A DNA stretch of 64,000 nucleotides from Clostridium puniceum (lineage in GTDB: Bacteria > Bacillota > Clostridia > Clostridiales > Clostridiaceae), in contig NZ_LZZM01000179.1 of the NCBI RefSeq assembly GCF_002006345.1, forward strand, positions 62,001 through 126,000, read 5' to 3'. Each line of letters opens with the position of its first letter. Position 1 is the first letter of the stretch. Positions 1 to 9,437 of the stretch are shown here, one piece after another. The position numbers and the translations under genes are program-made. The notes beneath the pieces were generated by a model. It was not told the origin of the DNA and made no database searches. It worked only from the letters and a program-made list of their open reading frames with translations.

Positions 1-17
1 AGTTTAGGTTTTTTATT
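1..17 (+). terminator. 3' arm of an antitermination terminator, cut by window start
   Basis: The first bases end in GGTTTTTT, like the 3' arm of the hairpin in front of the paralogous licT at 48600-48612. The matching RAT and 5' arm would lie upstream of the window. This is inferred from the parallel layout of the two loci; the pairing arm itself is not visible. Confidence 0.35.
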
Positions 18-104
18 ATATAATGAACTTTAAACTAGGTAATTATCGATAATTGTAAAAAATACTATTACTCAAGATTCATATATTTTAAGATGGTGAT
101 TAAT

Positions 105-947
105 ATGAAAATAAAAAAAGTATTAAATAACAATGCTGTTACTATTATTAATGAGAGTGATCAAGAAATGGTGGTAATGGGACTAGGTCTTGCTTTTAAA
201 AAAAAAGCTGGAGATGAATTAGAAAAAGAAAAAATTGAAAGAATATTTACTTTAGACAATAAAGAAGTGTCTGAAAAATTAAAAAAACTTATTAGTGAAA
301 TTCCAATCAAATATGTAGAAGTTTGTGAAGAAATAGTAAATTATGCAGAAGGCAAACTAGATAAAAAATTGAATGAAAATATATATTTGACATTAACTGA
401 TCATATTAGCTTTGCTTTGTATAGACATAAACAAGAAGCAGACATAAAGAACCCGTTGGCCTGGGAAATAAAAAGATTTTATAAACAAGAGTATTCAATT
501 GGACTCAAGGCACTAGAAATAATAAAAGAAAAACTTGATATGGATTTACCAAAGGATGAGGCAGCATCTATTGCATTGCATATTGTAAATGCACAGCTAA
601 ATGAGAATATGCCAAATGTAGTAAGTATCACTAATATGATTCAACAATCTCTTAACATAATTAAATACCATTTTAAAATTGATTTTGATGAAGAAGCTTT
701 AAATTATCATAGATTAGTAACACATTTAAAATTTTTTGCACAAAGAATATTGAATGATAGACTAACCACAAGTTATGATGAGGATTTATATTTAATGTTA
801 AAGAATAAGTATTCAGAAGCCTATGAATGTTCAGAAAAAGTTAAAAAATATATAGAGAAGAATTTTAATTTTAAACTAACTAGTGAGGAAATGACATATC
901 TGATAATACACATACAGAGAGTCACTGAGCGAAATAAAGATAAATAA
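105..947 (+). CDS. licT: BglG/LicT-family transcription antiterminator
   Basis: Predicted RNA-binding antiterminator that lets RNA polymerase read through the terminator ahead of the beta-glucoside PTS gene. The N-terminal ~60 residues are a CAT RNA-binding domain (KKVLNNNAV start, then the VVMGLGLAF segment), followed by two PTS regulation domains with the conserved histidine segments LTDHISFAL and HIVNAQ in PRD1, and RLVTHLKFF and LIIHIQRV in PRD2. Length (280 aa) is normal. An in-frame ATG at 93 exists, but GGTGAT just upstream of 105 is a spaced ribosome binding site and family members start MKIKK, so 105 is preferred. A RAT lies 27 bp downstream. Its own leader probably carries another switch cut off by the window start. 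The paralogue is at 48653. Confidence 0.93.
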   Translation: MKIKKVLNNNAVTIINESDQEMVVMGLGLAFKKKAGDELEKEKIERIFTLDNKEVSEKLKKLISEIPIKYVEVCEEIVNYAEGKLDKKLNENIYLTLTDHISFALYRHKQEADIKNPLAWEIKRFYKQEYSIGLKALEIIKEKLDMDLPKDEAASIALHIVNAQLNENMPNVVSITNMIQQSLNIIKYHFKIDFDEEALNYHRLVTHLKFFAQRILNDRLTTSYDEDLYLMLKNKYSEAYECSEKVKKYIEKNFNFKLTSEEMTYLIIHIQRVTERNKDK

Positions 948-974
948 AAATTTAATATAAACGTGAATAATTAT

Positions 975-1003
975 GGATTGTAACTGATGCTTCAGGCAAG
1001 ACC
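975..1003 (+). promoter_or_regulatory. Ribonucleic antiterminator (RAT) for LicT
   Basis: The segment starts GGATTGTAACTG and ends CAGGCAAGACC, close to the LicT/SacY-family RAT consensus (GGATTGTTACTG, then GCAGGCAAAACC). Its last bases overlap the 5' arm of the following terminator, so protein binding and terminator folding exclude each other. It controls the PTS gene at 1196. Confidence 0.9.
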
Positions 1004-1115
1004 TAAATTGTTTACTAAATACTTCTAATTGTTATGAAGAAAATCTATTTTAAGAAAGTTAAAACCTGAAATAGTATTTTTTTGAAGTATTTAGTTGCAG
1101 TTTGGGTCTTTTCTA
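999..1115 (+). terminator. Antitermination-controlled terminator before bglF
   Basis: The 5' arm 999-1025 (AGACCTAAATTG, then ACTAAATACTTC) pairs with the 3' arm 1084-1110 (GAAGTATTTAGT, then TTTGGGTCT), followed by a T-rich run. The loop is long. Overlap with the RAT at 1001-1003 makes it a conditional terminator. Confidence 0.85.
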
Positions 1116-1195
1116 TTTCATAAAATTAAAAGTAATTAAGAAAAGTATATAAATTTTAAACTATTAAAAGCTATATAAAAGTAGGAGGGAAAGGT

Positions 1196-3046
1196 ATGAA
1201 TGTAAAAGAATTAGCCAAAGAAATCCTAAAGCAAGTTGGAGGGAAAGAAAACGTATCTGGATTAACTCACTGTGTGACAAGACTAAGATTTAATTTGAAA
1301 TCTTTAGAAAATGTTGATGAACAAACTATTAAAAATATTCACGGAGTTATGGGGGTGGCAAATAAAGGAGGGCAATTTCAAGTTATAATTGGACCTGAAG
1401 TTGCAAAAGCATTTAAAGAAATTCAAAAAATAGGTGATTTTACGAATAATAAGACTGATTCTTCAGATGAGGAAAATAAAAGTGTAATTAATAAGATATT
1501 AGATACTATCGCAGGAATATTTTCACCTATTTTACCAATTATCGCTGGAGCGGGAATGACTAAAGCACTATTGTCAGTGTTGGTACTATTTAATCTAATT
1601 GATAAGACGGGAACAACATATTACTATTTAAGTTTTATTGCTGATGCGGCGTATTATTTCTTGCCGATTTTCCTAGCACCATCAGCAGCACGTAAGTTTA
1701 ACTGTAATCCATACATGGCAATGCTAATGGGTGCTATTTTACTTCATCCCAAATTTGTTGTATTAAAAGATGCGGCTAGTATGAGTTCATTTTTTGGATT
1801 ACCAGTTAAGTTGGTAGCTTATTCATCTTCAGTTATTCCAATTATCTTAATAGTATGGGTATTATCATATGTTGAAAGATTTGCTGAAAAAGTTATACCA
1901 TCTGTAATTAAATTTATTGCTAAACCATTACTTATTTTATTAATTATGTCACCTATTGCACTAGTTGTTTTAGGACCACTTGGAACAATTCTAGGAGACG
2001 GATTGGTAGGTATATTATTATCTGTTGAAAAAGTAGCTCCATGGGTATTACCAACTATAATTGGAGCATTTATGCCTTTCCTAGTTATGACAGGAATGCA
2101 TTACAGTTTACTTCCAGCCTATGTAAATTCACTTTCATCTTTGGGGCGTGAAACAATTATTGGACCTGGAAATTTACCTTCTAATATTGCTCAAGGTGCC
2201 GCAGCATTATGTGTGGCTTGTAAGACTAAAAATAAAGAATTAAGACAATTATCAATTTCAAGTGGAATTACTGCATTGCTTGGAGTTACTGAACCAGCTT
2301 TATTCGGAGTTAATTTACGTTTAAAACGCCCTATGATTGCCACTACAATTGGTGGAGGAGTAGGAGGATTTTATGCAGGAATTATGGGAGTTCAACGTTT
2401 TGGAGGCGGTGGAGCAGGTCTTGCAGCAATTGGATTATATGTAGGTGATGACCCTCATAATGTAATTAACGCATTAATTTCTGCTTTTATAGCTTTTATT
2501 GTAACGTTCGCTATATTATGGTTCATTGGATTTGAAGATGTTACTGATGAATTAAAGCCAAAAGAACTTGAAAAAAAAGATTCGAAAATAATACAAGAAC
2601 ATACAATTAGTAGCCCATTAAATGGAAAAGTAGTACCATTATCAGAGGTTGATGATGAAGTGTTCTCAAATGAAATTATGGGAAAAGGTGTTGCAGTTAT
2701 TCCAACAGAAGGAAAGGTATATTCACCTGTTGATGGGACAGTTGCTTCAATTTTTAATACTAAACATGCAATTGGAATTGTGACTGATGATGGAGCAGAA
2801 ATCTTAATCCATATTGGAATTGATACTGTTAAATTAGGAGGAGAACATTTTAAAACTTACATAAAAGCTGGAGATAAAGTTAAATTGGGTGATTTATTGG
2901 TAGAATTTGATTATGAAGAAATTAAAGCAAAAGGATATGATTTAGTTACGCCTATTATCATTACAAATACTAATGAGTTCTTAGATGTATTAGCAACTGA
3001 AGAAGAGTTTATTAAAGTTGGAGAAAAAATATTAACTTTAGTTTAA
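1196..3046 (+). CDS. bglF: PTS beta-glucoside-type EIIBCA permease
   Basis: A 616-aa membrane phosphotransferase permease that imports and phosphorylates a beta-glucoside. The EIIB domain is N-terminal (~1-85) with the phospho-cysteine C26 in [13 protein letters not shown] is a multi-span segment (~105-450) with the ITALLGVTEPALFGV segment. EIIA (~480-616) carries the active His539 in LIHIGIDTVKL and an assisting His524 in TKHAIGI. It sits between licT/RAT and a 6-phospho-beta-glucosidase, so the likely cargo is cellobiose, salicin or arbutin-like sugars; the exact sugar cannot be read from sequence. The start is supported by GTAGGAGGGAAAGGT just upstream. The paralogue at 49638 has the same BCA order. 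Confidence 0.93.
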   Translation: MNVKELAKEILKQVGGKENVSGLTHCVTRLRFNLKSLENVDEQTIKNIHGVMGVANKGGQFQVIIGPEVAKAFKEIQKIGDFTNNKTDSSDEENKSVINKILDTIAGIFSPILPIIAGAGMTKALLSVLVLFNLIDKTGTTYYYLSFIADAAYYFLPIFLAPSAARKFNCNPYMAMLMGAILLHPKFVVLKDAASMSSFFGLPVKLVAYSSSVIPIILIVWVLSYVERFAEKVIPSVIKFIAKPLLILLIMSPIALVVLGPLGTILGDGLVGILLSVEKVAPWVLPTIIGAFMPFLVMTGMHYSLLPAYVNSLSSLGRETIIGPGNLPSNIAQGAAALCVACKTKNKELRQLSISSGITALLGVTEPALFGVNLRLKRPMIATTIGGGVGGFYAGIMGVQRFGGGGAGLAAIGLYVGDDPHNVINALISAFIAFIVTFAILWFIGFEDVTDELKPKELEKKDSKIIQEHTISSPLNGKVVPLSEVDDEVFSNEIMGKGVAVIPTEGKVYSPVDGTVASIFNTKHAIGIVTDDGAEILIHIGIDTVKLGGEHFKTYIKAGDKVKLGDLLVEFDYEEIKAKGYDLVTPIIITNTNEFLDVLATEEEFIKVGEKILTLV

Positions 3047-3184
3047 ATACTAAATAAGATTGTTTAATAAAAATATTAAAAGTTGTTGGAAAAATGTTTA
3101 ACTAATAACTAAATTTAATTTTTCATTAGAGTTTAATACTATTATTTAACACAATTTTTAAATAAATATCACAATAATTATTAA

Positions 3185-4615
<1,431 letters not shown>

Positions 4616-4892
4616 TTAATATATTTATATACAGAATAAATTAAACAAATTAATACAATTATAATCATAATTAAAGTATAGATAAAACAGTAAAGTTCAT
4701 ATCTGTACTTTATTTAGATAGTGGATTTCAAAGGTCGTGCTTCACTTCTATCGTGAAACTAACGAGAATCAAAATAGATTTTTCTCAATTATTTAGATTA
4801 ACTACATTCGTAACTAAAACTATCGCCATTCCTTGTTATAAACATTAGATTAAGCAGATTAAAACCATACGGTGATAGGGGAAGAGTTAAAA
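4616..4892. other. Gene-free stretch after bglA
   Basis: No convincing ORF on either strand. It contains small inverted repeats (TTCAC...GTGAA near 4740-4760, and CTATCGCC near 4822 with GGTGATAG near 4871). It could be the decayed end of a mobile element, but nothing recognisable remains. Confidence 0.4.
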
Positions 4893-4920
4893 TTGACATT
4901 AATTACGTAAATAGTATAAT
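4893..4920 (+). promoter_or_regulatory. Strong vegetative promoter for leader ORF and CD3324-family gene
   Basis: TTGACA at 4893-4898 and TATAAT at 4915-4920 with a 16-bp spacer. Both hexamers match the sigma-A consensus exactly. The expected transcript starts near 4927, about 20 bases before the leader ORF. Confidence 0.8.
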
Positions 4921-4947
4921 ATAAAATAAAAAGGAAGTGATTTTACG

Positions 4948-4989
4948 ATGTTTTTATCTATAGTACTTAGCTCCATGCAAAGATTGTAA
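4948..4989 (+). CDS. 13-codon leader ORF (MFLSIVLSSMQRL)
   Basis: A short ORF with a good ribosome binding site (AAGGAAGTGA, 7 bp before ATG), 28 bp behind a consensus promoter. The hydrophobic 13-residue product is too short for an enzyme. Its last codons form one arm of a hairpin, so a leader-peptide role in attenuation is plausible. The paralogous locus has a 13-codon ORF (MFFLINCVEVLIQ) in the same place. Translation is inferred, not shown. Confidence 0.5.
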   Translation: MFLSIVLSSMQRL

Positions 4990-5059
4990 GATATGAAAAA
5001 CTTTTGCTTGGAGCCAATATATAATTATTGAGTTTTTCATATTTTAGTTAAACTTTGCA
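4969..5059 (+). promoter_or_regulatory. Leader with alternative pairings
   Basis: The end of the leader ORF (AGCTCCATGCAAAG, 4969-4982) can pair with CTTTTGCTTGGAGC at 5001-5014, or through ATGCAAAG (4975-4982) with CTTTGCAT at 5052-5059. A separate perfect 12-bp repeat, ATATGAAAAACT (4991-5002) with AGTTTTTCATAT (5031-5042), interleaves with the first pairing. GCTCCA (4970-4975) also complements TGGAGC at 5086-5091, the Shine-Dalgarno region of the next gene. Exclusive pairings behind a translated leader are the layout of an attenuator. Confidence 0.5.
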
Positions 5060-5100
5060 TCTTCATTTATAAACTAAATGTAGAGTGGAGCGAAAAATTT

Positions 5101-5376
5101 ATGAAATATGAAAAAGCAGAAAATATACTACCACAAGGTATAATTAAACTAATTCAAAAGTATACAGATGGTGGATATATCTATATACCTAGAAAAAATG
5201 AAAATAAAAAGTCTTGGGGAGAAAATACTGAAACTAAAAAATATCTTAAAGAACGCGATAAAGAAATTTTTAATAAGCATTCCTCTGGAGCGTCTGTTAA
5301 AATATTATCAGAACAATATTTTTTAACGGAAAGCAGTATAAGAAGAATAATTAGGCATCAAAGAAATTATGATTAA
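5101..5376 (+). CDS. CD3324-family small HTH-like protein
   Basis: A 91-aa protein with the family pattern ILPQGIIKLIQKY, then GYIYIPRK, then SWGENTETKKY, and a C-terminal helix-turn-helix-like stretch (ILSEQYFLTESSIRRIIRH) recalling Mor/resolvase-type DNA-binding ends. The function of CD3324 proteins is not established; a small DNA-binding regulator is inference. It follows the beta-glucoside operon with its own promoter and a structured 170-base leader. A frameshifted paralogue sits in the same place after the second operon (54140-54426). The start has only a weak, distant Shine-Dalgarno (GTGGAGCG, about 9-11 bp). Confidence 0.75.
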   Translation: MKYEKAENILPQGIIKLIQKYTDGGYIYIPRKNENKKSWGENTETKKYLKERDKEIFNKHSSGASVKILSEQYFLTESSIRRIIRHQRNYD

Positions 5377-5381
5377 TATAA

Positions 5382-5432
5382 AAGGCATATTTTTCACAGT
5401 TGTTACAATGAAAAATATGCCTTGAATTTTTA
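5382..5432 (+). terminator. Rho-independent terminator
   Basis: Arm 5382-5397 (AAGGCATATTTTTCA) pairs with 5407-5422 (TGAAAAATATGCCTT), followed by GAATTTTTA. It closes the CD3324-family transcript. Confidence 0.8.
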
Positions 5433-5442
5433 TGTCCATATA

Positions 5443-5512
5443 TTGTAATCATATATGATATTGTTGATATATTTTATATACGATGTATAAAAAATACCTT
5501 TCATGATTACAA
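5443..5512 (+). repeat. Inverted repeat in the ABC-F leader
   Basis: TTGTAATCAT (5443-5452) and ATGATTACAA (5503-5512) are perfect 10-bp inverted repeats separated by 50 bases, upstream of the ABC-F gene. Antibiotic-resistance ABC-F genes often carry regulatory leaders; no leader peptide was identified here, so a role is only suggested. Confidence 0.35.
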
Positions 5513-5596
5513 ACATTACAGATTTATTTATAAACTTGGACTTTGTCTTTCATAATGATATTATTCCTTATGAGGATGCAAGGAGATGAATAATTT

Positions 5597-7150
5597 ATGA
5601 GTATTTTAACAATTGAAAATATGAGTCATTCATTTAGAGATAGAATATTATTTAGCAAGGTATCTTTTAGATTATTAAAAGGGGAACATATTGGTCTTAT
5701 TGGTGCTAATGGAGAAGGTAAATCAACCTTTATGAAAATTATTACTAATCAAATCTTACCGGATGGAGGTACTATCAAGTGGAATAGTAAATTTAGCATT
5801 GGGTATATGGACCAGCTGGTTGACTTAAAAGAAGGAATAACTGCATTAAATTTTTTAAAAGAAGCATTTTTAAATTTATTTGATATAGAAAATAAAATTA
5901 ATCATTTATATAATAAGCTTGGCAACATGAACGAAAAAGAAATGAACAGAACTCTAAACAAAATTGCCACTATGCAAGAAATATTAAATAAAAGTGATTT
6001 TTACAGTATTAATTCCAAAATACAGGCAATTGCAGCTGGACTTGGAATTAAGCATCTTTTAGAAACTGACGTTTCTGCTTTAAGTGGAGGGCAGAGAACT
6101 AAAGTTTTACTTGCCAAACTGCTTTTACAAAAGCCAGATATTTTATTGTTAGATGAGCCAACTAATCATCTAGACGAAGAACATATAGAATGGATTAAAA
6201 ATTATCTAATAAACTATGATAATGCATTTATAATAATATCCCATGATAATAGTTTTTTAAATAGTGTAGTAAATGTAGTTTGTCATCTTGAGCATAAAAA
6301 TTTAACAAGATATGAAGGAAATTATGATTATTTTGTTAAGTTTTATAAAATACAAAAGCAGCAGAAGTTAATTGAATATAGAGAACAGAAAAACGAAATT
6401 GCAAAGCTTGAGGAGTATATAAGAAAGAATAAAGCTAGAAGTGCAACTTCAAAACAAGCAAAGTCAAGAGAAAAAAGACTTAATAAAATTGAAAGAATAG
6501 AAATCAAAAAAGAAATTATGAAACCTTGTTTCAACTTTAAAAGTGTAACAATGCCAGAAAGCATAATTTTTAAAGCGAGTAATTTAATTATTGGATACAA
6601 CAAACCGTTAAGTAAACCTCTAAATCTAAAAATGAAAAGAGGAGAAAAAATTGCAATAATTGGAGCTAATGGTTTAGGGAAAACAACTCTTTTAAAAAGC
6701 TTACTTGGATTATTAAAACCTATAAACGGCGAAATAATCTTAAGCTATTATAACAAGATAGGATATTTTGAACAGGAAATTGCAGAAGATAATACTAATT
6801 CAGTTTTATATGACACTTGGAATGCATTTCCAGATTTAACTCAAACGGAGATAAGAAGTAATCTTGCTAAATGTGGATTAACAAAGCAGCACATAGATAG
6901 TCCTATTAATCTATTAAGTGGAGGGGAACAAGCAAAAGTTAGATTATGTAAATTAATTAATGAACCCACCAATATATTAGTTTTAGATGAACCGACAAAC
7001 CACTTAGATATTTATGCTAAAAATGAACTTAAGCGTGCTTTAAAAGAATATGCTGGAAGCATAATTCTAGTATGTCATGAGCGAGAGTTTTATGAGGATA
7101 TTGCAACAGATGTATGGAATTGTGAAGATTGGAGATGTTATACTAATTAA
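5597..7150 (+). CDS. ABC-F family ribosome-associated ATPase
   Basis: 517 aa with two ABC nucleotide-binding domains and no membrane segment, the mark of ABC-F translation factors or ribosome-protection proteins. Domain 1 has Walker A GANGEGKS (36-43), signature LSGGQ and Walker B with DEPTNHLD. A charged linker (KIQKQQKLIEYREQKNEIAK to about residue 325) is the predicted P-site tRNA interaction motif. Domain 2 has GANGLGKTT, LSGGEQ and a second DEPTNHLD. Whether it confers drug tolerance or acts in housekeeping translation cannot be told from sequence. AAGGAGATG precedes the ATG. It stands alone between terminated units. Confidence 0.9.
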   Translation: MSILTIENMSHSFRDRILFSKVSFRLLKGEHIGLIGANGEGKSTFMKIITNQILPDGGTIKWNSKFSIGYMDQLVDLKEGITALNFLKEAFLNLFDIENKINHLYNKLGNMNEKEMNRTLNKIATMQEILNKSDFYSINSKIQAIAAGLGIKHLLETDVSALSGGQRTKVLLAKLLLQKPDILLLDEPTNHLDEEHIEWIKNYLINYDNAFIIISHDNSFLNSVVNVVCHLEHKNLTRYEGNYDYFVKFYKIQKQQKLIEYREQKNEIAKLEEYIRKNKARSATSKQAKSREKRLNKIERIEIKKEIMKPCFNFKSVTMPESIIFKASNLIIGYNKPLSKPLNLKMKRGEKIAIIGANGLGKTTLLKSLLGLLKPINGEIILSYYNKIGYFEQEIAEDNTNSVLYDTWNAFPDLTQTEIRSNLAKCGLTKQHIDSPINLLSGGEQAKVRLCKLINEPTNILVLDEPTNHLDIYAKNELKRALKEYAGSIILVCHEREFYEDIATDVWNCEDWRCYTN

Positions 7151-7360
7151 TATCATGTTACAGGAGTATACTGAAAATGACAAAATATTTTATTAGTTTA
7201 AAATTAGAAATTGGCAAAATAAAGAAGTAGAAAAGAATATTAATACATGTTAACAAAACAAGCAGAAGCAACTTTGTCATAAATTAGTAAAATAAAATTG
7301 TATTAATTCAATTTATTTGGAGATAATAATTTATAACATAAAAACAAGGAGATGTGATTT

Positions 7361-7609
7361 ATGAAAACCACAATTATGGTAGTAATTATTGATCCTAGAA
7401 GTGCTCATGCGCCACAAGTTCAAACTGTTTTGACTAAACATGGATGCATTATAAAAACTAGAATTGGTCTACATGAAGTTAGTCAAGATTCTTGTTCTGA
7501 GGAAGGCTTGATAATTTTGCATATTCACTCTAGTTTAGATGAAATGGAAATACTTAAAAATGAGTTACTTGACGTTAATGGTGTCAAAGTAAAACATATG
7601 TCTTTATAA
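7361..7609 (+). CDS. TM1266-family ACT-like protein (iron-only hydrogenase system regulator)
   Basis: 82 aa, beginning TTIMVVIIDPRSAHAPQVQ with a middle HGCIIKTRIGLHE segment. This is the compact beta-alpha-beta fold of TM1266-type proteins, which resemble the NikR C-terminal domain and are annotated as putative regulators of the [FeFe]-hydrogenase maturation system. It has no DNA-binding domain of its own. No hydrogenase or hyd maturation gene is visible nearby, so the role rests on family only. GGAGATGTG precedes the start. Confidence 0.75.
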   Translation: MKTTIMVVIIDPRSAHAPQVQTVLTKHGCIIKTRIGLHEVSQDSCSEEGLIILHIHSSLDEMEILKNELLDVNGVKVKHMSL

Positions 7610-7680
7610 GCAAAGTTAATGTTTTAGTAAATATGAAAAATATTAGCATTATATTATATAGGAACTTATTGAATAAAAAA

Positions 7681-7710
7681 ATATAACATCTTGAAAGATG
7701 CTATATTTTA
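7681..7710 (+). terminator. Hairpin terminator after the TM1266-type gene
   Basis: ATATAACATCT (7681-7691) and AGATGCTATAT (7696-7706) form an 11-bp stem with one mismatch and a 4-base loop, followed by TTTA. Confidence 0.55.
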
Positions 7711-7737
7711 AACGCATACTCAGTCCTAATCATGAAA

Positions 7738-7785
7738 CCTGCACTAATACTAAATTTAAGTATTGGTGTGGGTTATTTAATTATT
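7738..7785 (+). terminator. GC-containing hairpin, terminator-like
   Basis: CCTGCACTAATACT (7738-7751) pairs with AGTATTGGTGTGGG (7759-7772) across a 7-base AAATTTA loop, followed by a T-rich tract. It is a second stop for the upstream transcript or a structured element ahead of the GntR gene; the rest of 7610-7942 holds nothing recognisable. Confidence 0.5.
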
Positions 7786-7942
7786 CTTAATTTACAATGA
7801 ATAATTAAGTAATTGTATTGAAAGTTAATTTTATTGTATTATTTTTAATGATATAATTGTATTAAAGAATGTATTAGTTTAATCATATAGTAGGATAATT
7901 TTTGAAGTGATTTAAATTACAAGAAAAATAGAGGAGATAAAC

Positions 7943-8608
7943 ATGGCAGTACTAAAGAAACAATCATTAGTGGATCAAATATATGAAGAATTGAAAAGAC
8001 AAATAATAGAGCTAAGAATTCCATTAGGAAACAGGTTAAATGTAAGTGAATTACAAGAAAAATTTGGAGTTAGTAGTACTCCTATTAGAGAGGCTATTAA
8101 TAGACTTCAAAAAGATGGCATAGTGGAATATGAAAATAATATTGGGGCACGAGTGATAACCTTGTCACCTAAAGATGTCCAAGAAATCATAGAAGTTGAT
8201 TTTGCACTTCAGACTGGAGCAATTAGATATGCAATGGAAAAGGGAAACAATGATGATATAGCAAAAGAAATTAAAGAATGCATAGACAATTATAAAAAAT
8301 CAAGCAACAAGGAAGAACTTTCAAAGTATGTTACACAAATTATGGATATTTTTTATAAATATGCTGATAATTCAAGATTGACAGGTAGTGCTAATATTGT
8401 ACACGCCCAACAAGCAATTTTAAGAAATATTTTTACAAAACAGATTAATGCAGAACAGAATTTTAGAATATCTGGAATTCAAGATTTTATAGATTTATAT
8501 GAGGCTGTTAAAGCTGGAGATGAAATCGAGGCAATGAAAGCAATTGAGCGTAATAATTTTAAGGCTAAAGACGTTATTATTAAAGGAATTGAGGAATTAA
8601 ATAACTAA
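7943..8608 (+). CDS. GntR-family (FCD-type) transcriptional regulator
   Basis: 221 aa. The N-terminal winged helix-turn-helix (~8-75) contains the GntR signature FGVSSTPIREAINRLQKDGIVEY. The C-terminal ~90-215 is an all-helical ligand-binding domain of FCD type, where a carboxylate or sugar acid is the usual effector. AGAGGAGATAAAC precedes the ATG. Downstream lie a dead oxidoreductase fragment, a DUF1097 membrane protein and an unknown 266-aa protein, which may be its targets; a hairpin at 8803 separates them, so this is weak. Confidence 0.88.
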   Translation: MAVLKKQSLVDQIYEELKRQIIELRIPLGNRLNVSELQEKFGVSSTPIREAINRLQKDGIVEYENNIGARVITLSPKDVQEIIEVDFALQTGAIRYAMEKGNNDDIAKEIKECIDNYKKSSNKEELSKYVTQIMDIFYKYADNSRLTGSANIVHAQQAILRNIFTKQINAEQNFRISGIQDFIDLYEAVKAGDEIEAMKAIERNNFKAKDVIIKGIEELNN

Positions 8609-8802
8609 ATTAAAATAATAAAAAAATTATTATCTAAAAAGTTTAGTAATTAGATTTAAATTTTCACTAATAATTATTATTAAGCTTTTGATTGTTTATT
8701 TTTTGTAATTTCACTAAAGCGAAGTTTGATTAGTAAGCAGGATTAATATAATAAAGTCTATAATTTCAAGTGACTTTAAACATGTTTTTATTAATAAGAT
8801 AG

Positions 8803-8851
8803 AAAGCTCATCACATATCGTGCATAATATGTGATGAGCTTTATGTTTATT
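8803..8851 (+). terminator. Strong terminator
   Basis: AAAGCTCATCACATAT (8803-8818) pairs perfectly over 16 bp with ATATGTGATGAGCTTT (8827-8842), followed by a T-rich ATGTTTATT. It ends the GntR transcript. The rest of 8609-9035 shows no gene or other clear signal. Confidence 0.85.
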
Positions 8852-9035
8852 ATAAATGAATTTAAAGTGTAAGAATATGAAGAAATGTTGAATGTTATTA
8901 CTATAAATTTATAAAATCAATACTAAAAATTCTTGCTTTTTCAAAATTATAAGTGATATAATCATCTTAAAATAATAATCATGCAAGATATATAATGTAT
9001 GATATATGTTGTTGATTAGTAAGGAGGAGTTATAT

Positions 9036-9338
9036 ATGAAAGAACTGATTACAGGAAATGGGATTCTTGTTGGAAGGGGTTACGAAGTTGGACTAGCAGT
9101 TTCATTAGCATATGCAGGAACACTAAGTATTGAAATCCTTAAAAACCATCCGTAATATAAAAGGGAAATTATAACTGAATAGGCACCTAATGAAAAAGCT
9201 GCAATGGACGTGGCAATAGGAGCATCTATGATTGGAGTTAGATCTTTATCACCCATATATCTTAAAACATTTGATTGGGCTTATTCTATAGAAGATGAAC
9301 ATACTCGAGAGGAAAGCAAATTTCCTAATGAAGGGTAG
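9036..9338 (+). pseudogene. Remnant of indolepyruvate:ferredoxin oxidoreductase alpha subunit (iorA-like), 5' end only
   Basis: A single open frame, broken by TAA (9153) and TAG (9180), reads MKELITGNGILVGRGYEVGL, then AYAGTLSIEILKN, then APNEKAAMDVAIGASM and GVRSL. These match the N-terminal pattern of 2-oxoacid:ferredoxin oxidoreductases of the IorA type (GNEAIARGAYEAG, AYPGTPSTEIL, EWAPNEK, AIGASMAGARS). The TAG sits where the family has Trp, a one-base change from TGG. Homology fades after ~75 codons, while an intact iorA is near 600. AAGGAGGAG still stands before the ATG. It is a dead gene with its 3' part deleted. Confidence 0.75.
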
Positions 9339-9437
9339 TTAGAGTTATTTCTAAAGTTGTAATTTTACTAGATGAAAATGAAATGGAAGCGTTACCTTTT
9401 GGGGGGCTTAGAGTATTGAATGGAGAAGAAAAAGATA

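Noticed and set aside
32-60. Sigma-28 type promoter before licT1 (TAAA then ATCGATAA)
   Set aside because: The spacer is only about 10 bp, not 15, and the gene is not part of a motility regulon.
4690-4892. Insertion-sequence remnant after bglA1
   Set aside because: No terminal repeats, target duplication or transposase-like frame could be found; composition alone is not enough.
9036-9338. Stop-codon recoding (TAG at a Trp position) in the iorA-like frame
   Set aside because: A second stop (TAA) lies 9 codons earlier and the gene lacks its remaining ~500 codons, so decay explains it.
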